Origin: Streptomyces sp. NBC_00704
GTDB lineage: Bacteria; Actinomycetota; Actinomycetes; Streptomycetales; Streptomycetaceae
Assembly: GCF_036226605.1 (NCBI RefSeq)
Contig: NZ_CP109000.1
Location: forward strand, 4,026,501 to 4,090,500
Length of the DNA: 64,000 nucleotides
Direction of reading: 5' to 3'
The position numbers and the translations under genes were made by a program. The notes beneath the pieces are model-generated. The model had not been told where the DNA came from, made no database searches, and worked only from the letters and a program-made list of their open reading frames with translations. Shown here in pieces: positions 40,804 to 48,827 of the stretch. How positions within the stretch are numbered: position 1 is the first letter of the stretch; each line of letters begins with the position of its first letter.

Positions 40804-42096
40804 TCACCTTCCGGGGACGACGAGTTCCTCGACCGCGTCATGGCGTATCCGCTCCCGGGAGACACCAGCTTCTCGCAGGGCCTTCACCGCACTGCGGATC
40901 AGGCCCGGCGGACCGGCGACACAGGCGTCGCAATCGGTCCAGGGACCGAAGGTGCGTAAGGCGTCGGGCAACTGCGTCAGCCCGTTCCTGTCGATCACGG
41001 GGCGAACCTCCAGCCAGGAGTGTGCCCGCTGGAGACCGCGCATCGTCTCGATGTCGTAGAGGTCGTGAACACTGCGGGCACCGTAGAACACCTCGACCGG
41101 GCGCCGTCTGCCATGCTCCGCGGCCTCCTCGACCAGCGCTTTGACGGGGGCTATGCCCGTACCGCCGCACAGACAGAGCAGCCCGCTGCCTCGGTTGTGG
41201 TCCACGGTCATCGAACCGGTCGCCTGCCCGAGCCGGAGGACGTCGCCCGGCCGGACGCGATGTACCAGTGCGGTGGAAACCCAGCCTGCCGGGACGGCCT
41301 TCACGTGGAACGTCAGCAGACCGTCGGAGCGGGGCGCGGAGGCGAAGGAATAGTGCCGCCAGATGCGCGGCCACCAGGGCGTCTCGAGGCTGGTGTACTG
41401 CCCCGCGCGAAAGGCGTAGGGCTGGTCGGGACGAACGGTCAGGATCGCGACGTCCGGTGTCCTCAGCTCGTGCGAGACGACCTCCGCGTGCCACAAGGCC
41501 GGTGCACGCAGTTCGTCGGCGGCCGCCGCGTCGATCATGACCTGGGAGAGCCTGGTATAGGTCCGCACCCACGCCGCTTCTGTCCGGCCGTCCCACACGG
41601 CACCGGCGTACCTGCTCAGCGCGCCGAGGAGACATTCGCCGACGGCCGGATAGTGCTCTGCCCGCGTGCCGTACTTGCGGTGACCGAGCCCCAGGTTCTG
41701 CAGGTACTCGATCAAGAACGGTGCGTCGTCGATGCGCTCGGCGGCGGTCAGCAGGGCCTTCAGGAGCCGGTCCCGCTGAACGTTCATGGCGGGAGGGAAG
41801 AGAGCACGCAGGTCGGGGTGGCGGACGAAGAGTGTCGCGTAGAAGTACGAGGTGAACTCGTCTGCGACCGGGGCCACCTCGGCCATCGTGCGGCGGACGA
41901 GCACGGCGTCCGGGGACGCTTCTCCGGCGGGTGCGGACCGCTGGAGGGGGCCGAGGTGACCACCTGGCGCGACGGCCGGCCGCGGCTCGCCCTCCGTGGC
42001 AGCGTTCGGCCGCTCCGGCTGCCTCGGTAAGGCGAACCATCGGCCTTCGCCACCGGGCGTGCCGTCGTCAGCCGACCTGGTGGCCGGAACGTCCAT
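40804..42096 (-). CDS. Flavohaemoprotein-type globin with FAD/NAD(P)H reductase
   Basis: A protein of about 430 residues. Residues 1-70 are a Pro/Gly/Glu-rich leader. A globin domain follows (FTSYFYATLFVRHPDLRALF, distal part; FLIEYLQNLGLGHRKYGTR with the proximal His). The C-terminal part has the FAD-binding IWRHYSFASAP, an NAD-binding GGTGIAPVKALVEEA and the CVAGPPGLI segment. This arrangement matches bacterial flavohaemoglobins, which detoxify nitric oxide by dioxygenation. The ATG at 42096 has AGGCGAGG upstream; the frame extends 42 codons further without support. Confidence 0.88.
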   Translation of the reverse strand: MDVPATRSADDGTPGGEGRWFALPRQPERPNAATEGEPRPAVAPGGHLGPLQRSAPAGEASPDAVLVRRTMAEVAPVADEFTSYFYATLFVRHPDLRALFPPAMNVQRDRLLKALLTAAERIDDAPFLIEYLQNLGLGHRKYGTRAEHYPAVGECLLGALSRYAGAVWDGRTEAAWVRTYTRLSQVMIDAAAADELRAPALWHAEVVSHELRTPDVAILTVRPDQPYAFRAGQYTSLETPWWPRIWRHYSFASAPRSDGLLTFHVKAVPAGWVSTALVHRVRPGDVLRLGQATGSMTVDHNRGSGLLCLCGGTGIAPVKALVEEAAEHGRRRPVEVFYGARSVHDLYDIETMRGLQRAHSWLEVRPVIDRNGLTQLPDALRTFGPWTDCDACVAGPPGLIRSAVKALREAGVSRERIRHDAVEELVVPGR

Positions 42097-42397
42097 GATG
42101 TGCCTCGCCTCGAACGTCTTCTCTTTCGGTCGGCGCCCTCCCGGAAAGACGACGTTCCCGTGTCCCCTCGCGTCTCGCGCGCCTCGTTCCGGAAGCGAAC
42201 CGGATTCGACCCTACCGGCCACCGCCAGCCGTACGAGTACCCCTCGGGCACACCCGGGTGCGTGGAAGGTGTATCGGCGCTTGCGCCCGATCGCCTTATG
42301 GGGCAGGGGAATTCAAGACGGATGCGATCGCGCCTTTCCGGTTGTCGATGAACACACGGCTGTGCCAAGGCGCTTCGAGCTTCCGCGACGGCCGCAC

Positions 42398-42411
42398 GTT
42401 TCACGTGAAAC
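42398..42411. promoter_or_regulatory. parS site (perfect)
   Basis: Perfect GTTTCACGTGAAAC inside the longer symmetrical GCACGTTTCAC / GTGAAACGTGC. Confidence 0.92.
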
Positions 42412-42449
42412 GTGCGCGGCGCTCCGGGAGAGGGCGGGCCGGCCGCTCT

Positions 42450-42463
42450 GTTTCACGTGAAAC
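42450..42463. promoter_or_regulatory. parS site (perfect)
   Basis: Perfect GTTTCACGTGAAAC, 52 bp from the previous parS, upstream of the GNAT gene. Confidence 0.92.
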
Positions 42464-42573
42464 GCTGCCGGTCTGCCGACATGGTGTTCTGTGGGCCATG
42501 GCATGGCCAAAAGGGCGCTCGTCCAGGGGAATCGGGTGGACGTGGATCACCCGATTCGGACAGCCTGACATGC

Positions 42574-43440
42574 GTGCCGACTCCTTCTCCCACCGCTTGG
42601 CCCATCCGCCGTCTGACACGCCGCGATCTCAACGCCTGTGCCGACTTGTCCGAGGATCGGGGGTGGCCTCGCGAGGAGCACAAGTGGGGCTTCCTCCTTT
42701 CCGCAGGACAGGGCTACGGCATCGACGACCCGGCCGGAGGCCTCGTCGCCGCGTGCATCGTCACCGAGTACGGTCCGCACGGGCGTCCTCGTCTTGGCGC
42801 CATCGGCATGGTGCTGGTCGCCGAACGGCACGCCCGTCAAGGCATCGGCCGGCGCTTGATGCGCCATGTCGTGTCGTTGATGGACGCCACGCCTCTCACT
42901 CTGCACGCCACCCCGAACGGCCGTCCGCTCTACGAGGAGCTGGGCTTCAAGTCCACGGGCCGGGCGGAGATGGTGCGCGGGCGCTTCACCACGCCGGAAC
43001 CGGCCTCAGCTGTGGCCACCCGTTCGGCCACGGCCGAGGACCTGACCTCGATCCTGCGACTCGACGAAGAGGTCTTCGGCGCCGATCGCACGCAGGTGAT
43101 CGCCCGCCTGCCCGCCTTCGCCGATCAGTTGCGGGTCGCCGAGGAAGAGGGCCGGATCATCGGATACGCGGCCGCATGGCCCAACATGGAGACCCAGGTC
43201 GTGGGCCCGCTGATCGCCCGCGACACGGAGACCGCGAAGGCCCTTCTGGCCTCGCTCGCTTCAGGCACGGACCGGCCGCTGCGCACCGACATCGACGTAC
43301 GGCACGAGGAACTTCTGGACTGGGTGAAGGCGCGGGGCCTGGAAACCGTGGCGTTCAACTCCGTCATGACCTATGGGGTCGCGGAACTCCCGGGCGACTG
43401 GCGTCGCCGCTTCGCTCCGCTGACGGTGGCGGCCGGCTGA
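42574..43440 (+). CDS. Tandem GNAT-family acetyltransferase
   Basis: A protein of about 288 residues with two GNAT-like halves. The first has the acetyl-CoA motif A (AIGMVLVAERHARQGIGRRL) and ending ELGFKSTGR. The second (ATAEDLTSILRLDEEVFGAD ...) has the fold outline but no good R/Q-x-x-G-x-G/A loop, so it is probably a non-catalytic domain. Substrate unknown. The GTG at 42574 lies at MPTPSPTAWPIRRL; upstream starts run into the parS region. A strong terminator follows. Confidence 0.83.
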   Translation: MPTPSPTAWPIRRLTRRDLNACADLSEDRGWPREEHKWGFLLSAGQGYGIDDPAGGLVAACIVTEYGPHGRPRLGAIGMVLVAERHARQGIGRRLMRHVVSLMDATPLTLHATPNGRPLYEELGFKSTGRAEMVRGRFTTPEPASAVATRSATAEDLTSILRLDEEVFGADRTQVIARLPAFADQLRVAEEEGRIIGYAAAWPNMETQVVGPLIARDTETAKALLASLASGTDRPLRTDIDVRHEELLDWVKARGLETVAFNSVMTYGVAELPGDWRRRFAPLTVAAG

Positions 43441-43462
43441 CAGCACACGGCCGTCCTGTGAC

Positions 43463-43496
43463 GGGTGCCGTTTGCCCGGACCGGCAAACGGCACCC
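43463..43496. terminator. Bidirectional hairpin terminator
   Basis: A 14-bp perfect stem, GGGTGCCGTTTGCC (43463-43476) with GGCAAACGGCACCC (43483-43496) and a 6-base loop, between the convergent GNAT and GlcG/HbpS-like genes. Confidence 0.85.
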
Positions 43497-43516
43497 TTCG
43501 TGGGACGGTGTCCCTG

Positions 43517-43936
43517 TCAGACGAGTTCCTTCACCGCCGCCGTGGCGAAGCCGTGGTCCTGCTCGGGGGCTCCGCCGCCCACTCCGAGCGCTCCGATCAG
43601 ACGCCCGTCGCGGTGGATGGGCACTCCGCCCGCGATGAACAGCAGCGGCCGGTCGAGCGCGGTGGGCAGGGTGTGGAAGAGGCCGCCGGGCTGAACGGCG
43701 TCCACGAGGTCGGCGGTGGCGGCATTCAGCTGAAGAGCGGTGTACGCCTTGCGGGTGCTCGTCTCTCCGGAGATCAGCACCGCTCGGTCGTCCCTCCGGA
43801 AGGCCAGCAGATGACCGCCCGCGTCCAGCACGGTGACGCTGACCGTGACCCCGGCGGCCTCGGCGGCGGTGTGCGCCGCCGCCACGAGGGTCTCGGCGTC
43901 GTGGATCGTCAGGGGCGCGGCGGTGATGGTGTTCAT
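43517..43936 (-). CDS. GlcG/HbpS-like haem-degrading or haem-binding protein
   Basis: A 139-residue protein of the HbpS/GlcG family. Characteristic segments are VSVTVLDAGGHLLAFRRDD, the RKAYTALQ turn, GGVPIHRDGRLIGALGVGGG and the AAVKEL ending. HbpS of Streptomyces is an extracellular haem-binding octamer linked to a two-component system. This copy has no signal peptide and no sensor kinase neighbour, so it is probably cytoplasmic, with unknown ligand. Confidence 0.88.
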   Translation of the reverse strand: MNTITAAPLTIHDAETLVAAAHTAAEAAGVTVSVTVLDAGGHLLAFRRDDRAVLISGETSTRKAYTALQLNAATADLVDAVQPGGLFHTLPTALDRPLLFIAGGVPIHRDGRLIGALGVGGGAPEQDHGFATAAVKELV

Positions 43937-44043
43937 GCGGAGGTACTCCTCGAAACGGGGGAAGGCGGTCGGGAACGCACGGGAGGGCGCGGGACGGGTG
44001 GCTGCGCCGCGGGGGCGGCCTCGGCCGTGTGAATCGGGCGGGC

Positions 44044-45261
44044 TCAGTGCTGGACGGCCGCCTCACGCTCAGCGGAGGGACTGCCGGCGACGACGTGCCC
44101 GGAGTGGGCGCGTGTGTTGTCACGGCGCTCCAGCGCGGCCGATGCGACGGCGAGCAGCAGGGCGCCCGCTGCCAGGGCGGCGCCGACCCAGTTGGGCGCG
44201 GTGTAGCCCAGTCCGGCCGCGATCACGAGACCGCCGAGCCAGGCGGACAGCGCGTTGCCGAGGTTGAAGGCGCCGATGTTCACGGCCGACGCCAGCGTGG
44301 GGGCGCCGTGCGCCTGGTCCAGGACGCGCTTCTGCAGCGGGGGAACGGTCGCGAACCCCAGGGCGCCGATCAGGGCGATCGTGACGGCCGCCAGGACCTT
44401 GTGATGGGCGGTGAGGGTGAAGAGCGCCAGGACGACGGCCAGGGCCCCCAGAGAGACGTAGAGCATGGGCATCAGCGCCCGGTCGGCGTACCTGCCGCCG
44501 ATCAGGTTTCCGCCCACCATGCCGAGACCGAAGAGGACCAGCAGCCAGGTCACGGAACCGTCGGCGAAGCCGGCCACGTGCGTCATCATCGGCGCGATGT
44601 AGGTGATCGCCGCGAAGACACCGCCGAAGCCGAGAACGGTCATCGCCATCGCGAGCAGGACCTGGGCGTTCTTGAGAGCGGCCAGCTCGTGCCGCAGACG
44701 CACGCCTTCCGCGCGCGGCATCTCGGGCACCAGCCGGGCGATGCCGATGAGACCGACGACACCGAGCACGGCGACGACGGCGAAGGTGACCCGCCATCCG
44801 ACGTTCTGTCCGACGAGGGTGCCCAGGGGCACGCCGACCACGTTCGCGACGGTGAGGCCGGTGAACATCATCGCGATGGCGCCGGCCTTCTTGTCCGGTG
44901 CGACCAGGTCGGCAGCGACGACCGAGCCGATGCCGAAGAACGCGCCGTGGGCGAGGGACGCGACCACGCGGCCGATCAGCATCACCGCGAAGACCGGGGC
45001 GACCGCGGAGAGCAGATTGCCGGCGATGAACAGGCCCATCAGCAGCATCAACATCCTCTTACGGGAGATCTTGGTGCCGAGGACCGTCATGAGGGGGGCG
45101 CCGAACAGGACGCCGAGGGCGTAGCCGGTCACGAGGAACCCGGCGGTGGGGATCGAGACGGCGAAGTCGTCCGCGATCTCGGGCAGCAAGCCCATGATCA
45201 CGAATTCGGTCGTCCCGATTCCGAAGGCCCCGATCGCGAGGGCCAGAAGCGCGAGAGGCAT
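44044..45261 (-). CDS. MFS efflux transporter (AraJ/CmlA-like, 12 TM)
   Basis: A 405-residue transporter with twelve hydrophobic segments. The opening MPLALLALAIGAFGIGTTEF then VIMGLLPEIADDF is typical of the drug-proton antiporter/arabinose-efflux (AraJ-type) group. The ATG at 45261 has GGAAGG upstream; the longer frame to 45339 runs through the regulatory region. It is divergent from a MarR gene 143 bp away, so MarR probably represses it. The substrate is unknown. Confidence 0.93.
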   Translation of the reverse strand: MPLALLALAIGAFGIGTTEFVIMGLLPEIADDFAVSIPTAGFLVTGYALGVLFGAPLMTVLGTKISRKRMLMLLMGLFIAGNLLSAVAPVFAVMLIGRVVASLAHGAFFGIGSVVAADLVAPDKKAGAIAMMFTGLTVANVVGVPLGTLVGQNVGWRVTFAVVAVLGVVGLIGIARLVPEMPRAEGVRLRHELAALKNAQVLLAMAMTVLGFGGVFAAITYIAPMMTHVAGFADGSVTWLLVLFGLGMVGGNLIGGRYADRALMPMLYVSLGALAVVLALFTLTAHHKVLAAVTIALIGALGFATVPPLQKRVLDQAHGAPTLASAVNIGAFNLGNALSAWLGGLVIAAGLGYTAPNWVGAALAAGALLLAVASAALERRDNTRAHSGHVVAGSPSAEREAAVQH

Positions 45262-45333
45262 AGGGGTGACACCTTCCCAGATGATTGCAGGAGCGCTTTG
45301 CGTGCTTCGACAATAGTTGCACACGCGGGCTAA

Positions 45334-45353
45334 TGGCAAACGCTGGCAATTGC
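45334..45353. promoter_or_regulatory. Candidate MarR operator
   Basis: TGGCAA occurs at 45334-45339 and again at 45344-45349, one helical turn apart. The second copy merges into the palindrome GCAATTGC (45346-45353). It lies between the divergent MFS and marR genes. Confidence 0.45.
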
Positions 45354-45404
45354 AGATGTGCTCTACCCTGGGTGTCAGCCGTTCCGGGACGGAGGAGAAA
45401 CCCC

Positions 45405-45875
45405 ATGACTGCCACGGACCCCGCGCTCACCGCCCTAGCCCAGGGCTGGTGCGCCCTCTCGCTCCTGCACGGGAGGATCGAGGCCCATATAGAACGGGCG
45501 CTGCAGGCACGCCACGACCTGAGCGTGCGCGAGTACTCCCTGCTCGACGTCCTCAGCCGACAGCACGACGGCGACGGCGGGCATCTGCAGATGAAGCAGG
45601 TGGCCGAGGCGGTCGTCCTCAGCCAGAGCGCGACCACCCGGCTGGTGACCCGGCTGGAGGACCGCGGCCTGCTCGAGCGCTACCTGTGCCCCACCGATCG
45701 CCGCGGCATCTACACCAACGTCACCGCGGCCGGCCTGGCACTGCTCGGCGAAGCCCGTCCGACCAACGACGCCGCCCTGCGCGAGGCTCTCGACGAAGCG
45801 GCCAGGAACCCGGAGCTGGCCCCTCTCGTCAGGGTCGTGGAATCCCTCAAGGAGCCGGTCACCCTGCCTGCATAG
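45405..45875 (+). CDS. MarR-family transcriptional regulator
   Basis: A 156-residue winged-helix regulator. It has LSVREYSLLDVLSRQHD (helix 1-2), the recognition region QVAEAVVLSQSATTRLVTRL and the wing LEDRGLLERYLCPTDRRGIY. MarR proteins usually bind phenolic ligands and control a divergent efflux gene, here the MFS transporter. The ATG at 45405 has GGAGGAG upstream. It is followed after 10 bp by a GNAT gene in the same direction, probably one operon. Confidence 0.93.
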   Translation: MTATDPALTALAQGWCALSLLHGRIEAHIERALQARHDLSVREYSLLDVLSRQHDGDGGHLQMKQVAEAVVLSQSATTRLVTRLEDRGLLERYLCPTDRRGIYTNVTAAGLALLGEARPTNDAALREALDEAARNPELAPLVRVVESLKEPVTLPA

Positions 45876-45885
45876 AGTGGCGGCC

Positions 45886-46338
45886 ATGGGAGATCTTGAA
45901 ATACGCGCTGCCATCGCCGAGGACGTTCCCGCGATCGTCGCGATGCTCGCGGACGACGCTCTGGGCGCACAGCGTGAGTCACCGGACGACCTCGGCCCGT
46001 ACCTTGCCGCGCTGGAACGGCTCACCGCCGACCCGAACCAGCGCCTGGTCGTCGCCGTTCGTGAGGGACGGGTGGTCGGCACCCTCCAGCTGACGATCGT
46101 TCCGGGCCTGTCCCGGCGGGGCTCGACCAGATCCATCGTCGAGGGTGTCCGTGTCCACGCCGACGAGCGCGGCAGCGGCCTGGGCACACGGTTCATCGAG
46201 TGGGCGATCGAGGAGTCCCGGCGGGCGAACTGCCAACTGGTTCAGCTGACATCCGACAACACCCGCACGGACGCCCACCGCTTCTACGAACGGCTCGGCT
46301 TCGTCGCCTCCCACGTGGGTTTCAAGCTGCAGCTATGA
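45886..46338 (+). CDS. GNAT-family acetyltransferase
   Basis: A 150-residue single-domain acetyltransferase. Motif A reads VEGVRVHADERGSGLGTRFI, and motif B is ANCQLVQLTSDNTRTDAHRF with ending FYERLGFVASHVGFKL. Its closest general type is the small-molecule/antibiotic N-acetyltransferase group. The ATG at 45886 is the likely start, ten bases after the marR stop, which suggests cotranscription. The gene ends at a long palindrome with a parS core. Confidence 0.92.
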   Translation: MGDLEIRAAIAEDVPAIVAMLADDALGAQRESPDDLGPYLAALERLTADPNQRLVVAVREGRVVGTLQLTIVPGLSRRGSTRSIVEGVRVHADERGSGLGTRFIEWAIEESRRANCQLVQLTSDNTRTDAHRFYERLGFVASHVGFKLQL

Positions 46339-46365
46339 AACTTCCTCCCGGAGAGCACATCGCTC

Positions 46366-46409
46366 GTGGTGGGGAGTCCTGTTTCACGTGAAACAGGACT
46401 CCCCACCAC
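46366..46409. terminator. 44-bp perfect palindrome centred on parS (terminator-like)
   Basis: Arms of 22 bp meet at 46387/46388 with no loop: GTGGTGGGGAGTCCTG plus GTTTCAC on one side, exactly complementary to the other. It sits between convergent genes (GNAT ends 46338, serine hydrolase ends 46421), where a bidirectional terminator is expected. Confidence 0.85.
46381..46394. promoter_or_regulatory. parS site (perfect), core of 44-bp palindrome
   Basis: Perfect GTTTCACGTGAAAC exactly at the centre of the palindrome 46366-46409. The symmetric flanks extend the ParB site by 15 bp on each side. Confidence 0.93.
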
Positions 46410-46420
46410 AGCGAGAGCGT

Positions 46421-47806
46421 CTAGCCGATCCCCCGCCACCCGGCCGGGTCGACACCGCCCGGCACCCCAGTGCCCTCCTCATAAGGCCGGCGCGTGAAGA
46501 CGAACGACCCCAGGTCCAGGTGATCCACACTCCCGTCCGGACGCCGTACCGCCCGCAGGATCTCTCCTGCGTAGTAGCCGTCCAGCCCGGTCCAGGTGCC
46601 GTCCCTGTTCGGCCGGAACCGGGAGCGCCGGCCGCCGCCGGACAGGGGCCCCAGGGAGAGAAGCCCATCGGCGGACACGCGCAACGCGACGGGACCGGTT
46701 CCCCAGTACCACTGACCCGCCAGCTCCAGGACGGAATCCTCGATCTCCGGCATCGGACGCCACGGCTCGGGAATCCGTGGCTCGGACTCAGCGACGATCC
46801 GCACGAGATCGGCCGCCACCTGGGAGGTCAGCAGCCCCGACGTGCAGTTCGCGAGCACGACCGCGGCCACGTCGTCCTCGACCCCGACGACGAGCGTGGC
46901 CAGAAAGCCGGGAACCGATCCGGAATGGCCCACGAGCAGCCGTCCGTCCCGGTGCTGGATCTGCAGCCCCAGTCCGTAGGACGCGCCGTCCGCCAGGTCC
47001 GCCGGTCCGGCCGGAGCGGCGGGGGTTCCCATCTCGCGCAGTGTCTCCACACTCAGCACCCGGTCGTCGCCCCGCGCCAGGAAGACGGCGAACCTCGCCA
47101 GATCGCCTGTGGTGGACCAGAGCTGCCCCGCCGGCGCCATCCGCCCGAAGTCCTCGGAGGGCTCCGCCAGCATGACGTCGGCCCAGGGATGCACCGCCCA
47201 GCCGCCCGCAGCCGGAGCCTCGGGGTGGGCGCTCGTGCGGCGGAGCTCCAGGGGTTCGAGGACTTCACGCCGCAGCACCTCTTTCCAGGGTGCACCGCGC
47301 AGCCGCTCCACCAGGGCTCCGAGAACGGTGTAGCCGGGGTTGGAGTAGTGGAACCGCCGACCGGCCTGATGCGCAGCCGGTCGGTCGCCGAGGACGTCGC
47401 CGAGTTCGGGCCGCAGTGAGCCCGGGGTCCTTTCCCACCACGGGCCAGGCGACTCGGCCGCCAGCCCGCCGGTGTGCGCGAGCAGTTCGGCGATCGTGGC
47501 CTCACCCACGCCCGTTCCGGGCAGGTGATTCTCCAACGGGTCGCCGAGCTCGAGCGCCCCTTCGTCCCGCAGTCGCAGCACGAGGACGGCGGTGAAGGTC
47601 TTGGTGATGGAACCGATCCGGTACTGCACGTTCTCGTCCGGGGCATGCCCGTCGACCGAGGTCCGCGCCCCGTGCCACACGGCCCGCCCGTCCCTCACGA
47701 CGGCGGCGACCAGCGACGGCGCACGCCCCTCGGTCTGGGCCACGGCGATCCGGTGGAGCAGCGCACGTCGAGTACCGGGCAGCAGCTCTTCCTGAGGTGT
47801 CGTCAT
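46421..47806 (-). CDS. Serine hydrolase, beta-lactamase/D-alanyl-D-alanine carboxypeptidase fold
   Basis: A 461-residue class C-type hydrolase. The SxxK motif is SITK near residue 67 (YRIGSITKTFTAV), the YxN motif is YSN near 150 (FHYSNPGYTVLGALV), and the third motif is HSGSVPGF near 295. The C-terminal 100 residues form a beta-rich extra domain (EDSVLELAGQWYWGTGPV). No signal peptide, so it is likely cytoplasmic. Such proteins are esterases, peptidases or carboxypeptidases rather than true beta-lactamases. Confidence 0.9.
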   Translation of the reverse strand: MTTPQEELLPGTRRALLHRIAVAQTEGRAPSLVAAVVRDGRAVWHGARTSVDGHAPDENVQYRIGSITKTFTAVLVLRLRDEGALELGDPLENHLPGTGVGEATIAELLAHTGGLAAESPGPWWERTPGSLRPELGDVLGDRPAAHQAGRRFHYSNPGYTVLGALVERLRGAPWKEVLRREVLEPLELRRTSAHPEAPAAGGWAVHPWADVMLAEPSEDFGRMAPAGQLWSTTGDLARFAVFLARGDDRVLSVETLREMGTPAAPAGPADLADGASYGLGLQIQHRDGRLLVGHSGSVPGFLATLVVGVEDDVAAVVLANCTSGLLTSQVAADLVRIVAESEPRIPEPWRPMPEIEDSVLELAGQWYWGTGPVALRVSADGLLSLGPLSGGGRRSRFRPNRDGTWTGLDGYYAGEILRAVRRPDGSVDHLDLGSFVFTRRPYEEGTGVPGGVDPAGWRGIG

Positions 47807-47971
47807 GGGGCCAGTCCACCCGGCCCGGCGACCGGCGTCGAGTCCATTTCACCCTGGTCGCCCGGGACGTGTCCGATCGCGCGTGACGCGCCGCCTCCCC
47901 ACGCCGGCGCCGTCCGGACGCCAACGCGGTCCGAACCCTGGCGAAGCACAGGCGATCTGCGGCCCTGCGGC

Positions 47972-48694
47972 CTATCGAGGGGTCAGCACACAGAACTCGT
48001 GACCGTCGGGGTCGGCCATCACCACCCAGTCGACGTCTCCCTGGCCTACGTCGATGCGCGTCGCTCCGAGGGAGACGAGCCGTTCGACCTCGGACTGCTG
48101 GTCACCGCCGACCGGTGGAGCGAGGTCGAAGTGCAGCCGTTCCTTCCCCGTCTTCGGCATCAATGGGGGGCCACCCCACGTGACCTTCGGGCCACCGTGC
48201 GGTGAACGGATCGCGGTCTCCTGGTCCTGGTCCCAGACCAATGGCCAGCCCAGCGCCCGACTCCAGAAGTACCCGGCTTCCTGCGACCCATCGCCGGCCA
48301 GCGCTCCGATGAATCCGCACCCGGCGAGAAAGCTGTTGCCCGGCTCGATGACACAGAACTCATTGCCTTCGGGGTCAGCGAGCACCACATGCCCCTCTTC
48401 CGGGCGTTGCCCGATGTCGATGTGCCGGGCGCCGAGTCGGAGCGCCCTCTCCACCACCTGTCTCTGGTCGTCGAGGGACGTACTGGTCAGATCGAAGTGC
48501 ATGTGGTTCCGGGCGGTCTTCGGCGTCGGGGACGGAAGGAAGCGGAGTCGGAACCCGGTCTCATCGCTGGGCAGCAGTGTGGTGTCGTCGGAGCGGCCCT
48601 CGTCTCTTCCCCAGCAGAGGAAATCCGCCCAGAAGCGCGCAAGACGGATCGGGTCCTGCGCATCGAAACAGAGCGCGTGCAGGCGAGAAGTCAT
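47972..48694 (-). CDS. VOC-family protein with two glyoxalase-like domains
   Basis: A 240-residue protein with two related beta-alpha-beta halves. Each carries HxF-type metal-ligand positions (MHFDLTSTSLDD in the first, LHFDLAPPVGGDQ in the second) and a closing ADP(E/D)G segment with EFCV (ADPEGNEFCVIEP, ADPDGHEFCVLTP). VOC proteins include dioxygenases, glyoxalases and resistance proteins; the function here is unknown. It lies 134 bp upstream of the 3' end of dnaB on the same strand. Confidence 0.88.
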   Translation of the reverse strand: MTSRLHALCFDAQDPIRLARFWADFLCWGRDEGRSDDTTLLPSDETGFRLRFLPSPTPKTARNHMHFDLTSTSLDDQRQVVERALRLGARHIDIGQRPEEGHVVLADPEGNEFCVIEPGNSFLAGCGFIGALAGDGSQEAGYFWSRALGWPLVWDQDQETAIRSPHGGPKVTWGGPPLMPKTGKERLHFDLAPPVGGDQQSEVERLVSLGATRIDVGQGDVDWVVMADPDGHEFCVLTPR

Positions 48695-48827
48695 CCGTGG
48701 GGCTCCCGGTAGAGGCAGACGGCTCGCGCTGGAGCCTGCCCATCCGGCGCCACCCGGTCAACTGATTAACACCGCCATCGAGCGGGGCGGCGCCCGCTCC
48801 GGTGCGCGGACCCTACACGGCCGTGTG

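Larger units (their letters stand above)
42097..42573. other. 477-bp divergent gap with two parS sites
   Basis: No gene is supported. It holds the globin-reductase promoter region (left), two perfect parS sites 52 bp apart (42398 and 42450), and the GNAT gene promoter (right). Confidence 0.6.

Noticed and set aside
41299..41312. Additional parS-like CCTTCACGTGGAAC in the globin-reductase gene
   Set aside because: Three mismatches to the consensus and it is inside a coding region; not distinguishable from chance.
43517..43936. Secreted HbpS with two-component partner
   Set aside because: The family assignment holds, but there is no signal peptide and no senS/senR-type genes nearby.
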